This document shows, piece after piece, positions 9,061 to 18,492 of a stretch of 64,000 nt of DNA (within the stretch, counting starts at the first letter, position 1; every line of letters begins with the position of its first letter). The stretch is from NCBI GenBank assembly GCA_903870055.1, contig CAIQBG010000024.1, positions 1-64,000 on the forward strand, in the 5' to 3' direction. The translations under genes were made by a program, and so were the position numbers. Below the pieces are notes generated by a model that was not told where the DNA came from, searched no databases, and was given only the letters and a program-made list of their open reading frames with translations. The DNA is from an uncultured Pseudomonadota bacterium. Lineage in GTDB: Bacteria > Pseudomonadota > Gammaproteobacteria > Burkholderiales > Rhodocyclaceae.

Positions 9061-10245
9061 ATGAATGTTAAGAAGCTGACTGATGTCGATGTGCGCGGCA
9101 AGCGCGTATTCATCCGTGCCGACCTCAACGTCCCTCAAGACGATGCCGGCAACATCACCGAAGACACCCGTATCCGTGCATCGATTCCATCCATCCAGTA
9201 CTGCCTGGATAATGGCGCCGCTGTGATGGTGACTTCACACCTGGGTCGTCCGACCGAGGGTGAAGTTAAGGCCGATGACACGCTCATGCCTGTCGCTGTT
9301 CGCATGGGTCAGCTACTTAACAAGCCTGTCCGCCTGATCCAGAACTGGGTAGACGGTGGCTTTGAAGTCAAACCTGGCGAAGTGGTTCTGCTGGAAAACT
9401 GCCGCTGCAATAAAGGCGAAAAGAAAGACAACGAAGAGCTTGCCAAGAAAATGGCCGCGCTTTGCGATGTCTATGTGAACGATGCCTTCGGTACCGCCCA
9501 CCGTGCCGAAGCGACGACACATGGCATCGCCCGTTTTGCCCCAGTGGCCTGCGCAGGCATGCTGATGGGTGGCGAAATTGATGCCCTGGCAAAAGCCATC
9601 GAAAACCCGGCACGTCCGTTGGTAGCGATTGTTGGCGGCGCAAAAGTCTCTTCCAAACTGGTCATCCTCAAGTCATTGGCCGAGAAAGTCGATCAACTCA
9701 TCGTCGGTGGCGGTATCGCCAATACCTTCCTGCTGGCATCGGGTCACCGCATCGGCGAGTCGCTTGCCGAACCGGAACTGGTTAAAGAAGCCCAGGCCAT
9801 TATGGACATGATGAAAGCCCGCGGCGCTGAAGTGCCGCTACCGGTCGACGTCGTTGTCGCTGATGAAGTCTCTGCCCTGGCCCGCGCTAATAAGATTCCT
9901 GTAGATGAAGTCACGGCGCATGACCGCATCCTCGATGTCGGCCCTAAAACAGCGGCGCGTCTATCAGACATCATTGCCCATGCTGGCACCATCATCTGGA
10001 ACGGCCCGGTGGGTGTGTTCGAACATGATCAGTTTGCCGGTGGTACCAAGATGATGTCATCTGCCATTGCACACTCAGACGCTTTCTCTATTGCCGGTGG
10101 TGGAGACACTCTGGCCGCGATTGCTAAATTCAAGATTGCCGATGATGTCGGTTATATCTCCACAGGTGGCGGCGCTTTCCTCGAATTCCTCGAGGGCAAG
10201 ACACTGCCTGCCATTGAAGCGCTAGAAGCCCGCGCTAACGGCTAA
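9061..10245 (+). CDS. pgk: Phosphoglycerate kinase
   Basis: Transfers phosphate between 1,3-bisphosphoglycerate and ADP. The 394-residue protein has [13 protein letters not shown] near the N-terminus, the substrate-site [10 protein letters not shown] segment, [25 protein letters not shown], and the C-terminal nucleotide region WNGPVGVFE followed by [20 protein letters not shown] ribosome site precedes the ATG, and pyk starts 13 bp after the stop, indicating cotranscription. Confidence 0.97.
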   Translation: MNVKKLTDVDVRGKRVFIRADLNVPQDDAGNITEDTRIRASIPSIQYCLDNGAAVMVTSHLGRPTEGEVKADDTLMPVAVRMGQLLNKPVRLIQNWVDGGFEVKPGEVVLLENCRCNKGEKKDNEELAKKMAALCDVYVNDAFGTAHRAEATTHGIARFAPVACAGMLMGGEIDALAKAIENPARPLVAIVGGAKVSSKLVILKSLAEKVDQLIVGGGIANTFLLASGHRIGESLAEPELVKEAQAIMDMMKARGAEVPLPVDVVVADEVSALARANKIPVDEVTAHDRILDVGPKTAARLSDIIAHAGTIIWNGPVGVFEHDQFAGGTKMMSSAIAHSDAFSIAGGGDTLAAIAKFKIADDVGYISTGGGAFLEFLEGKTLPAIEALEARANG

Positions 10246-10258
10246 CCAGGAAGACGCC

Positions 10259-11704
10259 ATGCTCCGTAGCACCAAGATCGTTGCAACGTTGGGTCCCTCC
10301 AGCTCATCGCCGGAGGCACTCGGTGCTCTGATCGCTGCGGGCGTGGATGTCGTACGCCTCAATTTCAGCCATGGCACGGCCGACGACCATAGGGCACGCG
10401 CCACGCTCGTTCGTGAGCTAGCGCAACAATATCGACGCCCAGTGGGTATTCTGGTTGACCTTCAAGGCCCCAAGATCCGTGTCGGTAAGTTTGCCGATGG
10501 CAAAGTAACGCTCACCAAGGGTGCCGAGTTCATTCTCGATGCCGCCTGCAAACTGGGCAACCAGGAGCGTGTGGGTCTGGACTATCCAGAACTGCCGAAC
10601 GACGTGCATGCGGGCGATGTGCTGCTACTTGATGACGGCCGGGTGGTTCTGAACGTCATCGCCGTGAATGGCCCGGAAATTCATACCAAAGTTCATGTGG
10701 GTGGCCCCCTCTCGAACAACAAGGGCATTAACCGTAAAGGCGGCGGCCTCTCAGCGCCGGCGCTGACCGACAAAGACAAGGCCGACATGATCACGGCGGC
10801 CGAAATCGGCGCCGACTTTCTGGCCATCTCCTTCCCACGTGAAGCGGCTGACATTCATCTGTCTCGCGACCTCATGAAAAAGGCTGGTGGGAAGTCACTC
10901 ATCATCGCCAAAATCGAACGCACCGAGGCTATTGAAAATCTCGAAGAAATTCTCGAAGCCTCAGACGGCATCATGGTCGCCCGTGGCGATCTGGGTGTCG
11001 AAGTCGGCGATGCCGCTGTGCCTGCGCTACAGAAGCGCATGATCCGCATGGCGCGCGAAATGAACAAACTGGCCATTACTGCGACCCAAATGATGGAATC
11101 GATGATCAGTTCGCCGATTCCTACACGCGCAGAAGTTTCGGATGTGGCTAATGCTGTGCTGGATGGTACTGATGCCGTGATGCTTTCGGCCGAAACAGCC
11201 AGTGGTCAGTACCCGGTTGAAACGGTCGAGGCCATGGTGCGCATCTGCCTTGAGGCAGAGCGCTCCTATCCCGTTATGCTGGAAAGCGAATTCCTTAATC
11301 GCATCTTCACGCGTGTCGATCAATCAATTGCCATGGCCGCCATCTGGACGGCGCACCATCTCAAAGTGAAGGCAATTGCGGCGCTTACAGAGTCTGGCTC
11401 CACAGCGCTCTGGATGAGCCGCCTGAATTGCGGCGTACCGGTCTTCGCGCTGACGCCTGATGAAGCTGCTCGTAACCGGATGACGCTATTCCGAGACGTC
11501 TACCCGATGCTCATGCCGCGCAGCCACCCAGACCGAGACATGATGCTGTCTGATGCCGAAACGGTATTACTTGATCAAGGTGCTGTCGAACGTGGTGACT
11601 TGGTCGTCATGACTATCGGCGAACCCATCGGCACCCCCGGCGGCACCAATACGCTCAAAATTGTTCATGTCGGGGATCATGCAACCCCCGATATCACTGG
11701 TTAA
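10259..11704 (+). CDS. pyk: Pyruvate kinase
   Basis: Converts phosphoenolpyruvate and ADP to pyruvate and ATP. The 481 residues begin MLRSTKIVATLGPSS, followed by VRLNFSHG, the catalytic lysine segment KSLIIAKIERTEAIENL (near 215), MVARGDLGVEV and the ITATQMMESMI motif. The C-terminal regulatory domain is complete. A SD-like AGGAAGA precedes the ATG. It lies inside an otherwise reversible glycolytic/gluconeogenic operon, so an irreversible glycolytic enzyme is made alongside genes that also serve gluconeogenesis. Confidence 0.96.
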   Translation: MLRSTKIVATLGPSSSSPEALGALIAAGVDVVRLNFSHGTADDHRARATLVRELAQQYRRPVGILVDLQGPKIRVGKFADGKVTLTKGAEFILDAACKLGNQERVGLDYPELPNDVHAGDVLLLDDGRVVLNVIAVNGPEIHTKVHVGGPLSNNKGINRKGGGLSAPALTDKDKADMITAAEIGADFLAISFPREAADIHLSRDLMKKAGGKSLIIAKIERTEAIENLEEILEASDGIMVARGDLGVEVGDAAVPALQKRMIRMAREMNKLAITATQMMESMISSPIPTRAEVSDVANAVLDGTDAVMLSAETASGQYPVETVEAMVRICLEAERSYPVMLESEFLNRIFTRVDQSIAMAAIWTAHHLKVKAIAALTESGSTALWMSRLNCGVPVFALTPDEAARNRMTLFRDVYPMLMPRSHPDRDMMLSDAETVLLDQGAVERGDLVVMTIGEPIGTPGGTNTLKIVHVGDHATPDITG

Positions 11705-11748
11705 CTTTTTAAAACATTTCACCCGGCATCCTGCCTACGGAGATTGCT

Positions 11749-12813
11749 ATGTCCCTCGTCTCGCTACGCCAACTGCTCGACCACGCCGCCGAAAACAACT
11801 ACGGCCTACCTGCTTTCAACGTTAACAACATGGAGCAGGTCTGGGCCATCATGGAAGGTGCCGACAAGCTGAACGCACCAGTGATCATGCAAGCCTCCGC
11901 CGGCGCCCGCAAATATGCCGGCGAGCCTTTCCTGCGTCACCAGATTCTGGCCGCACTGGAAGCCTACCCACACATCCCGGTCGTCATGCATCAGGATCAC
12001 GGTCAAAGCCCGGCTGTCTGTATGGGCGCCATCCGCTCTGGCTTCTCGTCAGTGATGATGGACGGTTCGCTGATGGAAGATGGCAAAACCGTTGCCTCCT
12101 TCGACTACAACGTTGACGTCACGCGCAAGGTTGTCGAGCTATCACATAGCATTGGTGTTTCCGTTGAAGGCGAACTGGGCGTGCTCGGTTCACTAGAAAC
12201 CATGACCGGTGACAAAGAAGATGGTCATGGCGCCGAAGGCCAGATGACCATGGAGCAATTGCTGACTGATCCGGATCAAGCTGCTGACTTCGTCAAAGCC
12301 ACACAGTGTGATGCCTTGGCTATCGCCATCGGCACCAGCCACGGCGCCTACAAGTTCACCAAAAAGCCTACTGGCGACATCCTCGCCATCTGGCGCATCA
12401 AGGAAATCCACGCCCGCATCCCGAATACCCATCTGGTCATGCACGGTTCTTCGTCGGTGCCGCAAGAGCTGCTGGCCGAGATTAGCGAATTCGGTTGTGA
12501 CATGAAAGAAACATACGGCGTTCCCGTAGAAGAAATTCAGGAAGCCATCAAGCATGGCGTACGCAAGATCAACATCGATACCGATATCCGCCTGGCCATG
12601 ACCGGCGCGATCCGTCGCTTCTTTGTGGAAAACCCAAGCAAATTCGACCCACGCGAATACCTCAAGCCAGCCCGTGAAGCCGCCATGAAGGTGTGTGAAG
12701 CCCGCTTCGAAGCCTTCGGCTGTGCCGGTCAGGCCAGCAAGATCAAGCCGATTACACTGGATGCTATGGCCACCAAGTACGCCAAGGGCGAGCTCAATCA
12801 AGTTGTCCGCTAA
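11749..12813 (+). CDS. fba: Class II fructose-bisphosphate aldolase
   Basis: Zinc-dependent aldolase that joins or splits fructose-1,6-bisphosphate (and probably sedoheptulose-1,7-bisphosphate in Calvin-type members). It has 354 residues. [16 protein letters not shown] supplies the first zinc His, the [13 protein letters not shown] segment and [11 protein letters not shown] follow, then [11 protein letters not shown] with the third zinc His and [17 protein letters not shown] with the phosphate-binding residues. The sequence pattern resembles the Calvin-cycle (CbbA-like) class II subgroup common in betaproteobacteria. A CGGAG ribosome site precedes the ATG. Confidence 0.95.
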   Translation: MSLVSLRQLLDHAAENNYGLPAFNVNNMEQVWAIMEGADKLNAPVIMQASAGARKYAGEPFLRHQILAALEAYPHIPVVMHQDHGQSPAVCMGAIRSGFSSVMMDGSLMEDGKTVASFDYNVDVTRKVVELSHSIGVSVEGELGVLGSLETMTGDKEDGHGAEGQMTMEQLLTDPDQAADFVKATQCDALAIAIGTSHGAYKFTKKPTGDILAIWRIKEIHARIPNTHLVMHGSSSVPQELLAEISEFGCDMKETYGVPVEEIQEAIKHGVRKINIDTDIRLAMTGAIRRFFVENPSKFDPREYLKPAREAAMKVCEARFEAFGCAGQASKIKPITLDAMATKYAKGELNQVVR

Positions 12814-12831
12814 TCTTTACCGGTAATTTTT

Positions 12832-13770
12832 ATGTCCCAAGCCCTATTCGAATCGACCATCACCAGCCTGCCCCTGATTGCCAAGGGCAAAGTGCGCGAC
12901 ATCTATGCCGTTGGTGATGACAAGCTGTTGATCGTCAGCAGCGACCGTCTGTCGGCCTTTGATGTCATCCTGCCGGACCCGATTCCCGCCAAGGGCAAAG
13001 TACTCACACAGACAGCCAGCTTCTGGTTCAAGAAACTGGCCGACATCGTGGCTACGCACAGCACGGGCATCGATCCGGAAACCGTGGTTGCCGAAAACGA
13101 GCGCGCTCAAGTACGTGGTCGCGCCGTTGTGGTGAAGCGTTTGCGCCCGCTGCCGATTGAAGCCGTCGTTCGTGGCTACATCATCGGCTCGGGCTGGAAA
13201 GACTATCAGGATACCGGTACCGTTTGTGGCATCAAGCTACCCGCTGGTCTACAACAGGCAGAGAAGTTGCCAGAACTGATCTTTACGCCGGCCACCAAAG
13301 CCGCCGTAGGTGATCACGACGAAAACATCTCCTTCGAACAGGCTCAGGCGCATTGCAACAAGGAACTGGAACAAGCACTGACGGGCACCGGTAAAACGGG
13401 CGCCCAACTGGTGACTGAAGCCCGTGACGCTGCTTTTGCGCTTTATAAAGCTGCAGCCGACTATGCGGCGACCAAAGGCATCATCATCGCCGACACCAAA
13501 TTCGAATTCGGTATCGATGATAAAGGCACCCTGCACCTAATTGACGAGATCCTGACACCGGATTCATCGCGCTTCTGGCCGGCAGATGCCTGGAAGCCAG
13601 GTAGCAACCCGCCGTCCTACGATAAACAGTACGTGCGCGATTATCTGGAGACGCTGGACTGGAATAAGAGGGCCCCTGGCCCCACATTACCCAAAGAAGT
13701 GATCGAACAAACAGCCGCCAAGTACTTCGAAGCCTTCGAAAAACTGACCGGACAGAAACTCGCCGAATAG
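12832..13770 (+). CDS. purC: Phosphoribosylaminoimidazolesuccinocarboxamide synthase
   Basis: SAICAR synthase of purine biosynthesis: joins CAIR and aspartate with ATP. At 312 residues it is the long form, compared with about 237 in E. coli. [27 protein letters not shown] is the N-terminal ATP region, [27 protein letters not shown] the middle signature, and [29 protein letters not shown] the C-terminal signature. It starts 18 bp after fba, with no clear Shine-Dalgarno sequence, and is probably cotranscribed with it. purE and purK do not follow here. Confidence 0.96.
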   Translation: MSQALFESTITSLPLIAKGKVRDIYAVGDDKLLIVSSDRLSAFDVILPDPIPAKGKVLTQTASFWFKKLADIVATHSTGIDPETVVAENERAQVRGRAVVVKRLRPLPIEAVVRGYIIGSGWKDYQDTGTVCGIKLPAGLQQAEKLPELIFTPATKAAVGDHDENISFEQAQAHCNKELEQALTGTGKTGAQLVTEARDAAFALYKAAADYAATKGIIIADTKFEFGIDDKGTLHLIDEILTPDSSRFWPADAWKPGSNPPSYDKQYVRDYLETLDWNKRAPGPTLPKEVIEQTAAKYFEAFEKLTGQKLAE

Positions 13771-13820
13771 TTCTACCCACAAAAACAAGAATGCAGCACA
13801 ACCCCCAAGGAAGCCCCGCC

Positions 13821-15860
13821 ATGAATCCACTACTCGATTTCGCGGGGCTTCCCCGCTTTGACGTTATTCAACCATCGGATGTGCAGCCCGCCATCAGCCA
13901 GCTGCTGGATGAATCACGCGCCGAAGTTGATCGCCTGCTCTCTAATGACGTGCCCGTTACCTGGGATAGCTTCGCTCAACCGCTCCAAGACAACCTGGAG
14001 CACCTGTCGCGTGCCTGGGGCATTGTTGGGCACCTGCATAGTGTTAATGACATTCCACCCTGGCGTGAAGCCTATAACGCCATGCTGCCCGAAGTCACGA
14101 CGTTTTACGCCGGTCTCGGCCAGAATCTGGCACTCTTCAAACGTTATCAGGCTCTGGCTGCTAGCCCAGAGTTCGCGACACTAAGCCCGGCACGTCAGCG
14201 CATCCTGCTCAACGAAGTGCGTGATTTCAAACTATCTGGTGCCGAACTCCCTGATAGCGATAAACCCCGCTTTCAGGCGCTACAGGAACGTCTCTCGCAA
14301 CTGGCCGCTAAATTCTCTGAAAACCTGCTCGATGCAACGAATGCCTTTCACCTGGATGTCACTAACGAGGCTGAACTGGATGGGTTGCCTGCCGATGTAA
14401 AGGCTGCCGCCAAGAACGCCGCTGACAAAGCAAACATCAGCGGCTGGCGCTTCACGCTGCACGCGCCGTCTTATCTACCCGTCATGCAATATGCCAGCCA
14501 TCGCCCGCTACGCGCCCAGATGTACCGTGGCTATGCCATCCGTGCCAGTGAATTTGCAGATTGTGCCAGCAAGCCTGAGTGGAATAACGATGCGCTCATT
14601 AACGAGATTCTAAAACTGCGCAGCGAAATGGCCCAGATGCTTGGCTATCAGAGCTATGCCGACGTGTCGCTCGTCCCTAAGATGGCAAACAGCGTACCGC
14701 AGGTACTCGACTTTCTCCATGATCTGGCGCACCGTGCCCGCCCCTATGCCGAAGCCGACCTGGCTAAACTCACCAATTTCGCTAAAACTGAACTGGGCTT
14801 TACTGAAGTAGAACCCTGGGACATCGCCTACATTTCTGAAAAGCTCAAGCAAGCCCGCTACAGCTTCTCAGATGATGAAGTGAAACAGTACTTCCCGGAG
14901 CCTAAAGTCCTGGGCGGTCTGTTCAGTGTCATTGAACGGCTGTTCAGCGTACAGATCACACCGGACACAGCGCCTGTCTGGCACCCCAGCGTTCGTTTCT
15001 TCCGCATCACCCGCAACAACCAACTGATTGGTCAGTTCTATCTGGATCTTTACGCCCGCGAAGAAAAGCGCGGCGGCGCTTGGATGGATGAAGCGCTGAC
15101 CCGTCGTCGCACACAGAGCGGCATTCAAACGCCGGTGGCTTATCTGAACTGCAACTTCCCTGCCCCCGTGGGCAGCAAGCCCGCCACCTTCTCGCACGAT
15201 GATGTCATCACACTCTTCCATGAAACAGGGCATGGCCTACATCATCTGCTAACCCGGGTAGAAGACCTGGCTGTCTCTGGTATTCATGGCGTGGAATGGG
15301 ATGCCGTAGAGCTGCCCTCCCAGTTTATGGAGAACTTCTGCTGGGAATGGTCTGTGCTGCAAGACATGACCGGACATGCCGACACCGGCGAACCATTGCC
15401 ACGCGCGCTATACGACAAAATGCTGGCTGCCAAAAACTTCCAGAGCGGTCTGTTTAACCTGCGCCAGCTTGAATTCTCGCTGTTTGATCTACTCATCCAT
15501 AGTGATCCTGCGTGTAGCCGCCCGGTTCTGGATGTGCTGGCCGATGTCCGCAAGGAAGTCGCCGTCATCCACCCGCCCACCTGGCACCGTTTCCCCAACA
15601 GCTTCTCGCACATCTTCGCGGGGGGTTATGCGGCCGGTTATTACAGCTACAAGTGGGCAGAAGTCCTTTCCGCCGATGCCTTCGCTGCCTTTGAAGAGAG
15701 CGGCAATCCGGTTGATCCCGCAACGGGCGCCAAATTCCTCACTGAGATCCTCTCAGTCGGCGGCTCGCGCCCGGCCATTGAATCATTCCGTGCGTTCCGT
15801 GGCCGTGACCCCCAGGTAGATGCGCTATTGCGCCATAGCGGCATGACCGCTGAAGCCTAA
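13821..15860 (+). CDS. prlC: M3 family metallopeptidase (oligopeptidase A type)
   Basis: A 679-residue cytoplasmic zinc oligopeptidase of the thimet/oligopeptidase A family, which degrades short peptides. The zinc motif HETGH lies in the segment LFHETGHGLHHLLT near residue 460, with the downstream Glu in GVEWDAVELPSQFMENFCWE completing the metal site. ATG 13821 is preferred over ATG 13791 because AAGGAAG lies at proper distance upstream and the family begins at about this point. Length matches E. coli OpdA (680). Confidence 0.93.
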   Translation: MNPLLDFAGLPRFDVIQPSDVQPAISQLLDESRAEVDRLLSNDVPVTWDSFAQPLQDNLEHLSRAWGIVGHLHSVNDIPPWREAYNAMLPEVTTFYAGLGQNLALFKRYQALAASPEFATLSPARQRILLNEVRDFKLSGAELPDSDKPRFQALQERLSQLAAKFSENLLDATNAFHLDVTNEAELDGLPADVKAAAKNAADKANISGWRFTLHAPSYLPVMQYASHRPLRAQMYRGYAIRASEFADCASKPEWNNDALINEILKLRSEMAQMLGYQSYADVSLVPKMANSVPQVLDFLHDLAHRARPYAEADLAKLTNFAKTELGFTEVEPWDIAYISEKLKQARYSFSDDEVKQYFPEPKVLGGLFSVIERLFSVQITPDTAPVWHPSVRFFRITRNNQLIGQFYLDLYAREEKRGGAWMDEALTRRRTQSGIQTPVAYLNCNFPAPVGSKPATFSHDDVITLFHETGHGLHHLLTRVEDLAVSGIHGVEWDAVELPSQFMENFCWEWSVLQDMTGHADTGEPLPRALYDKMLAAKNFQSGLFNLRQLEFSLFDLLIHSDPACSRPVLDVLADVRKEVAVIHPPTWHRFPNSFSHIFAGGYAAGYYSYKWAEVLSADAFAAFEESGNPVDPATGAKFLTEILSVGGSRPAIESFRAFRGRDPQVDALLRHSGMTAEA

Positions 15861-15891
15861 AGCAACTTCACCTAATCTGGAACCAGAAGCT

Positions 15892-16482
15892 ATGGAATCA
15901 CTAACTAGCATCCACACACTTGAGCTCTTTCCGTTTTTCAAGAACTTGCCCTTAGGCATCATTGGTCTATTCGCAGCGCTGTGGATTAACGTTTTCTTTT
16001 TGCGCCGGATCACCATCAATTTTGAAATTGGTGGTCGCATATGTCTAAACAGAAACAATCCTGTTGGCGTCTTTCACCATTACTTCCGGGCGATTACCTA
16101 TCTGATGATCGTGCAGATCATTGTAATCATCCTTTGGGGATTGGCACTCTATGGCCTTGCGTTGGTCAAGGACCCCATGGATGCCATCATGTTTGCAGGG
16201 AGCTGTTACACCACCATGGGCATCGTCACGGAGGTGATGCCATTAGGTTGGAAGTTCATCGCCATCGTTATTGCACTCTCAGGTTTATTCGCAATCGCAT
16301 TGGCTACCTCGGCCATGATTAACATGTCGACCCTATTCCGTCGGGCCTGGTTGATGAAACATGCCGTACGTATCGAGTCGATACTTGCGCGTGAGAACGT
16401 TGAAATCCCTGACTTCATGTCAGTTGAAGAAACAATCAAGGTGAAAGCCGAAATCAAAACCACGGAAAACCCGAACTTATGA
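15892..16482 (+). CDS. Two-helix channel-like membrane protein with altered filter
   Basis: A 196-residue membrane protein. Hydrophobic segments lie at about 18-36, 64-86 and 127-148; between the last two is the pore-like sequence AGSCYTTMGIVTEVMPLGWK. This layout (helix, re-entrant pore, helix) and the SCYTT motif match the bacterial two-TM ion-channel family (PF07885-like), whose members read CYTTxGYGD. Here GYGD is replaced by GIVTE, so potassium selectivity is doubtful. A charged cytoplasmic tail of about 45 residues follows. The stop overlaps the next gene's start (ATGA), implying translational coupling. Confidence 0.6.
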   Translation: MESLTSIHTLELFPFFKNLPLGIIGLFAALWINVFFLRRITINFEIGGRICLNRNNPVGVFHHYFRAITYLMIVQIIVIILWGLALYGLALVKDPMDAIMFAGSCYTTMGIVTEVMPLGWKFIAIVIALSGLFAIALATSAMINMSTLFRRAWLMKHAVRIESILARENVEIPDFMSVEETIKVKAEIKTTENPNL

Positions 16483-16793
16483 GTCTTGTCAGGTTTCAAT
16501 CCCCAACCCAGGGTAGCGTCATCATGTTTGGGCAAGATGCCCAGACACTCCTAGATACATTAGGACTTCCCGTACATGGGGAAATGACGGCCGGCCAATT
16601 GCCGGACTTGTTACAACGTCTTAAAACAGCCATTGATGCCGACAAAGCTGCCAATCCTGTGATCTGGCCTGAAGATCTGGATGCGCCAGAAGACATGGAT
16701 GCACCGGTAATCGTCCACTTTGCTCAGCGTGCCGCGCCGATGGTGCCGCTGATGGAACGCTGTATCAAATCTGGTGAAACCATTCTCTGGTAA
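16479..16793 (+). CDS. DUF1840 domain-containing protein
   Basis: A 104-residue soluble protein matching DUF1840, a family of unknown function found mainly in betaproteobacteria. The pattern LVRFQSPTQGSVIMFGQDAQTLLDTLG at the N-terminus, a middle GEMTAGQLPDLLQRLKTAI helix pair, and the C-terminal RAAPMVPLMERCIKSGETILW are all characteristic. The ATG at 16479 overlaps the preceding stop by four bases. An internal ATG at 16524 would remove the conserved beginning and is rejected. Confidence 0.88.
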   Translation: MSLVRFQSPTQGSVIMFGQDAQTLLDTLGLPVHGEMTAGQLPDLLQRLKTAIDADKAANPVIWPEDLDAPEDMDAPVIVHFAQRAAPMVPLMERCIKSGETILW

Positions 16794-16801
16794 TACACGG
16801 C

Positions 16802-17554
16802 TTAAACGACCAGCGGTAACCCCTCATCCTGCTCAATCAGGCGCGCTACTAAAGACATTAAGTCCAGGCCTGTAGTTTCGGCCAACACCTGGACCCGCTC
16901 TCTCAGCACCGCTTCATCCAACGATGCCGTTGTTGCCAGCGCCCCGAGTGCAATGACATTACCGCCCGGCGTTTGTGGCAATAAGCGACTCTGCCCATGA
17001 AAAGCCGCATCCAGGGCAATACAGCTTTTCAGAAAATGCGGGCTACGGCTTAAAAAATTACATACCAGCAAACCACCTTCAGCCAGCCGTGCCCGGCAAT
17101 GCTGATAAAACGACAGACTTTCCAGGTTACCCGTTGCGCCATCCGCATCAAAGCCATCAATCAAAATCAGATCGTATAGATCCGATGATGCGGCTATCCA
17201 TGCAGCACCGTCTCCAATCTCAATCTCTAGCTGCTCACCCATAGGTGGCAAGTTAAAGCACTGCTGTGCTGCACCAACGACGGCAGGCTCAAGCTCCACA
17301 ACCGTTTGCCGGGCCTCCGGCAGGTTTGCATAAATAAACCGGGTTAGCGATGCGGCACCCAGGCCAATCTGCAAAATCCGTTTCGGCATCACGGGCCAGC
17401 CGGATGAAAGCAGCAACGCCGCCATCATCTCCCGTGTATAGGCCAGCTCCAGATCGCGTGGGCGACTAATACGCATGGCACCCTGCACCCAATCCGAACC
17501 GAAATGCAGGGTACGTACACCACGAACTTCTCGAATCTCTATAGGAGAGGACAT
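16802..17554 (-). CDS. Spermidine synthase-like methyltransferase-fold protein
   Basis: A 250-residue Rossmann-fold protein of the spermidine/spermine synthase superfamily. RILQIGLGAASLTRFIYANLPEARQTVVELEP is the nucleotide-binding start (GxGxA-type loop and acidic Glu after beta-2), GDGAAWIAASSDLYDLILIDGFDADG carries the usual catalytic-region Asp residues, and LVCNFLSRSP follows. It lacks the long N-terminal domain of SpeE, and no decarboxylase partner gene (speD) is nearby, so aminopropyl transfer is unproven. ATG 17554 is used; a TTG at 17566 is an alternative. The gene ends 8 bp from DUF1840 in convergent orientation. Confidence 0.75.
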   Translation of the reverse strand: MSSPIEIREVRGVRTLHFGSDWVQGAMRISRPRDLELAYTREMMAALLLSSGWPVMPKRILQIGLGAASLTRFIYANLPEARQTVVELEPAVVGAAQQCFNLPPMGEQLEIEIGDGAAWIAASSDLYDLILIDGFDADGATGNLESLSFYQHCRARLAEGGLLVCNFLSRSPHFLKSCIALDAAFHGQSRLLPQTPGGNVIALGALATTASLDEAVLRERVQVLAETTGLDLMSLVARLIEQDEGLPLVV

Positions 17555-17631
17555 ATGACTAGGCAAATAGAAACATTTAAGCTGAAATAGTGATGTTAGA
17601 CTGAACCATCACATTGTCCATCAGAACCGCC

Positions 17632-18492
17632 ATGGCAAAAAATAAACACCCCTCAGACGAACTGAGCAAACTTGATAAACGCATCACAAATCGTGAGTTT
17701 AAACTCCTGCTCAAACCCCGGGGATTAGATCGTCGACACCGCATCGCTGAACTACAAACAGAGATACACAACCTCTGCGAGGAAAGCGGTTTACTGTTCA
17801 CTGTGCCAGAAACCATGAACAGTGGCATGCGCAACATCTATTTTGTTGACACGCTAGACAACTCACTGCGTCGAAACAAACTGATTATGCGGGTGCGCGA
17901 ATCGCGTAAAGAAGCATGGACCGACGACTGGTGCGAAGTCACCTTTAAATGCCGCTCGGAAGATATCGACCGAGCCTGGACACTCAATCCGATCCCAAAG
18001 ACAGCTATACCCTTTCGCATTCGTTTCAAGGAAGAAATCCTCAAGGATGGCCCAATCGGTTCAATACGCCGCCTGTACTCACATAACGCCATCCTGGATC
18101 AGGTACCGATTGAACGTGTGCCAAACCGCAAACTTTCTGCCTTGCTACCGACATTTCCAGGTTTGGCCGAGGTGAACCTACCGTTTGAACAGAAGCTACG
18201 CATTGTTGGCAATGCAAAAAACAAAGTGCTTGAAGCGTGTGTCACCCTGGGCAATATCGCTTTCTCGGACAAAGTTCATGCCCATTGCGAAATCGCCATC
18301 TGGTTCCACACGGTGGGCGACCCGATGATTGGTGAACTGGCCTTTGCTTACCGCGTTCATAAAAGCAACCGCAAAGACATCAAGGCACACCGGCTCGCTG
18401 ACGAGTTCTTCAAAAAACTCCAGCAGTTCTTCGCCAAAGACATCGCACTAGGCACCACTAAAACTGCAATGATCTATGGCAGCAAAGAATAG
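17632..18492 (+). CDS. Probable CYTH / triphosphate tunnel metalloenzyme-fold protein
   Basis: I do not recognise a named family, but the 286-residue protein carries features of the CYTH/TTM superfamily. An NREFKLLLKP strand near residue 20 fits the ExK-type opening, RNIYFVDTLDNSLRRNKLIMRVRES near 63-87 resembles the YFDTxxxxLRxxxxxLRxR core, WCEVTFKCR near 95 resembles the TxK strand, and later alternating strands (AHCEIAIWF, GELAFAYRV) could close the barrel. TTM proteins bind triphosphates with metal; members include adenylate cyclase, thiamine triphosphatase and polyphosphate enzymes. Its specific role is unknown. The 3' end overlaps the chromate transporter gene by 17 bp. Confidence 0.55.
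   Translation: MAKNKHPSDELSKLDKRITNREFKLLLKPRGLDRRHRIAELQTEIHNLCEESGLLFTVPETMNSGMRNIYFVDTLDNSLRRNKLIMRVRESRKEAWTDDWCEVTFKCRSEDIDRAWTLNPIPKTAIPFRIRFKEEILKDGPIGSIRRLYSHNAILDQVPIERVPNRKLSALLPTFPGLAEVNLPFEQKLRIVGNAKNKVLEACVTLGNIAFSDKVHAHCEIAIWFHTVGDPMIGELAFAYRVHKSNRKDIKAHRLADEFFKKLQQFFAKDIALGTTKTAMIYGSKE

Noticed and set aside
12193-12801. 202-codon minus-strand frame inside fba
   Set aside because: Antisense shadow of the aldolase; no motif and no ribosome site.
12813-12831. Terminator between fba and purC
   Set aside because: Only a 4-bp ACCG/CGGT-type self-complement before a short T-run; too weak, and the 18-bp gap fits cotranscription.
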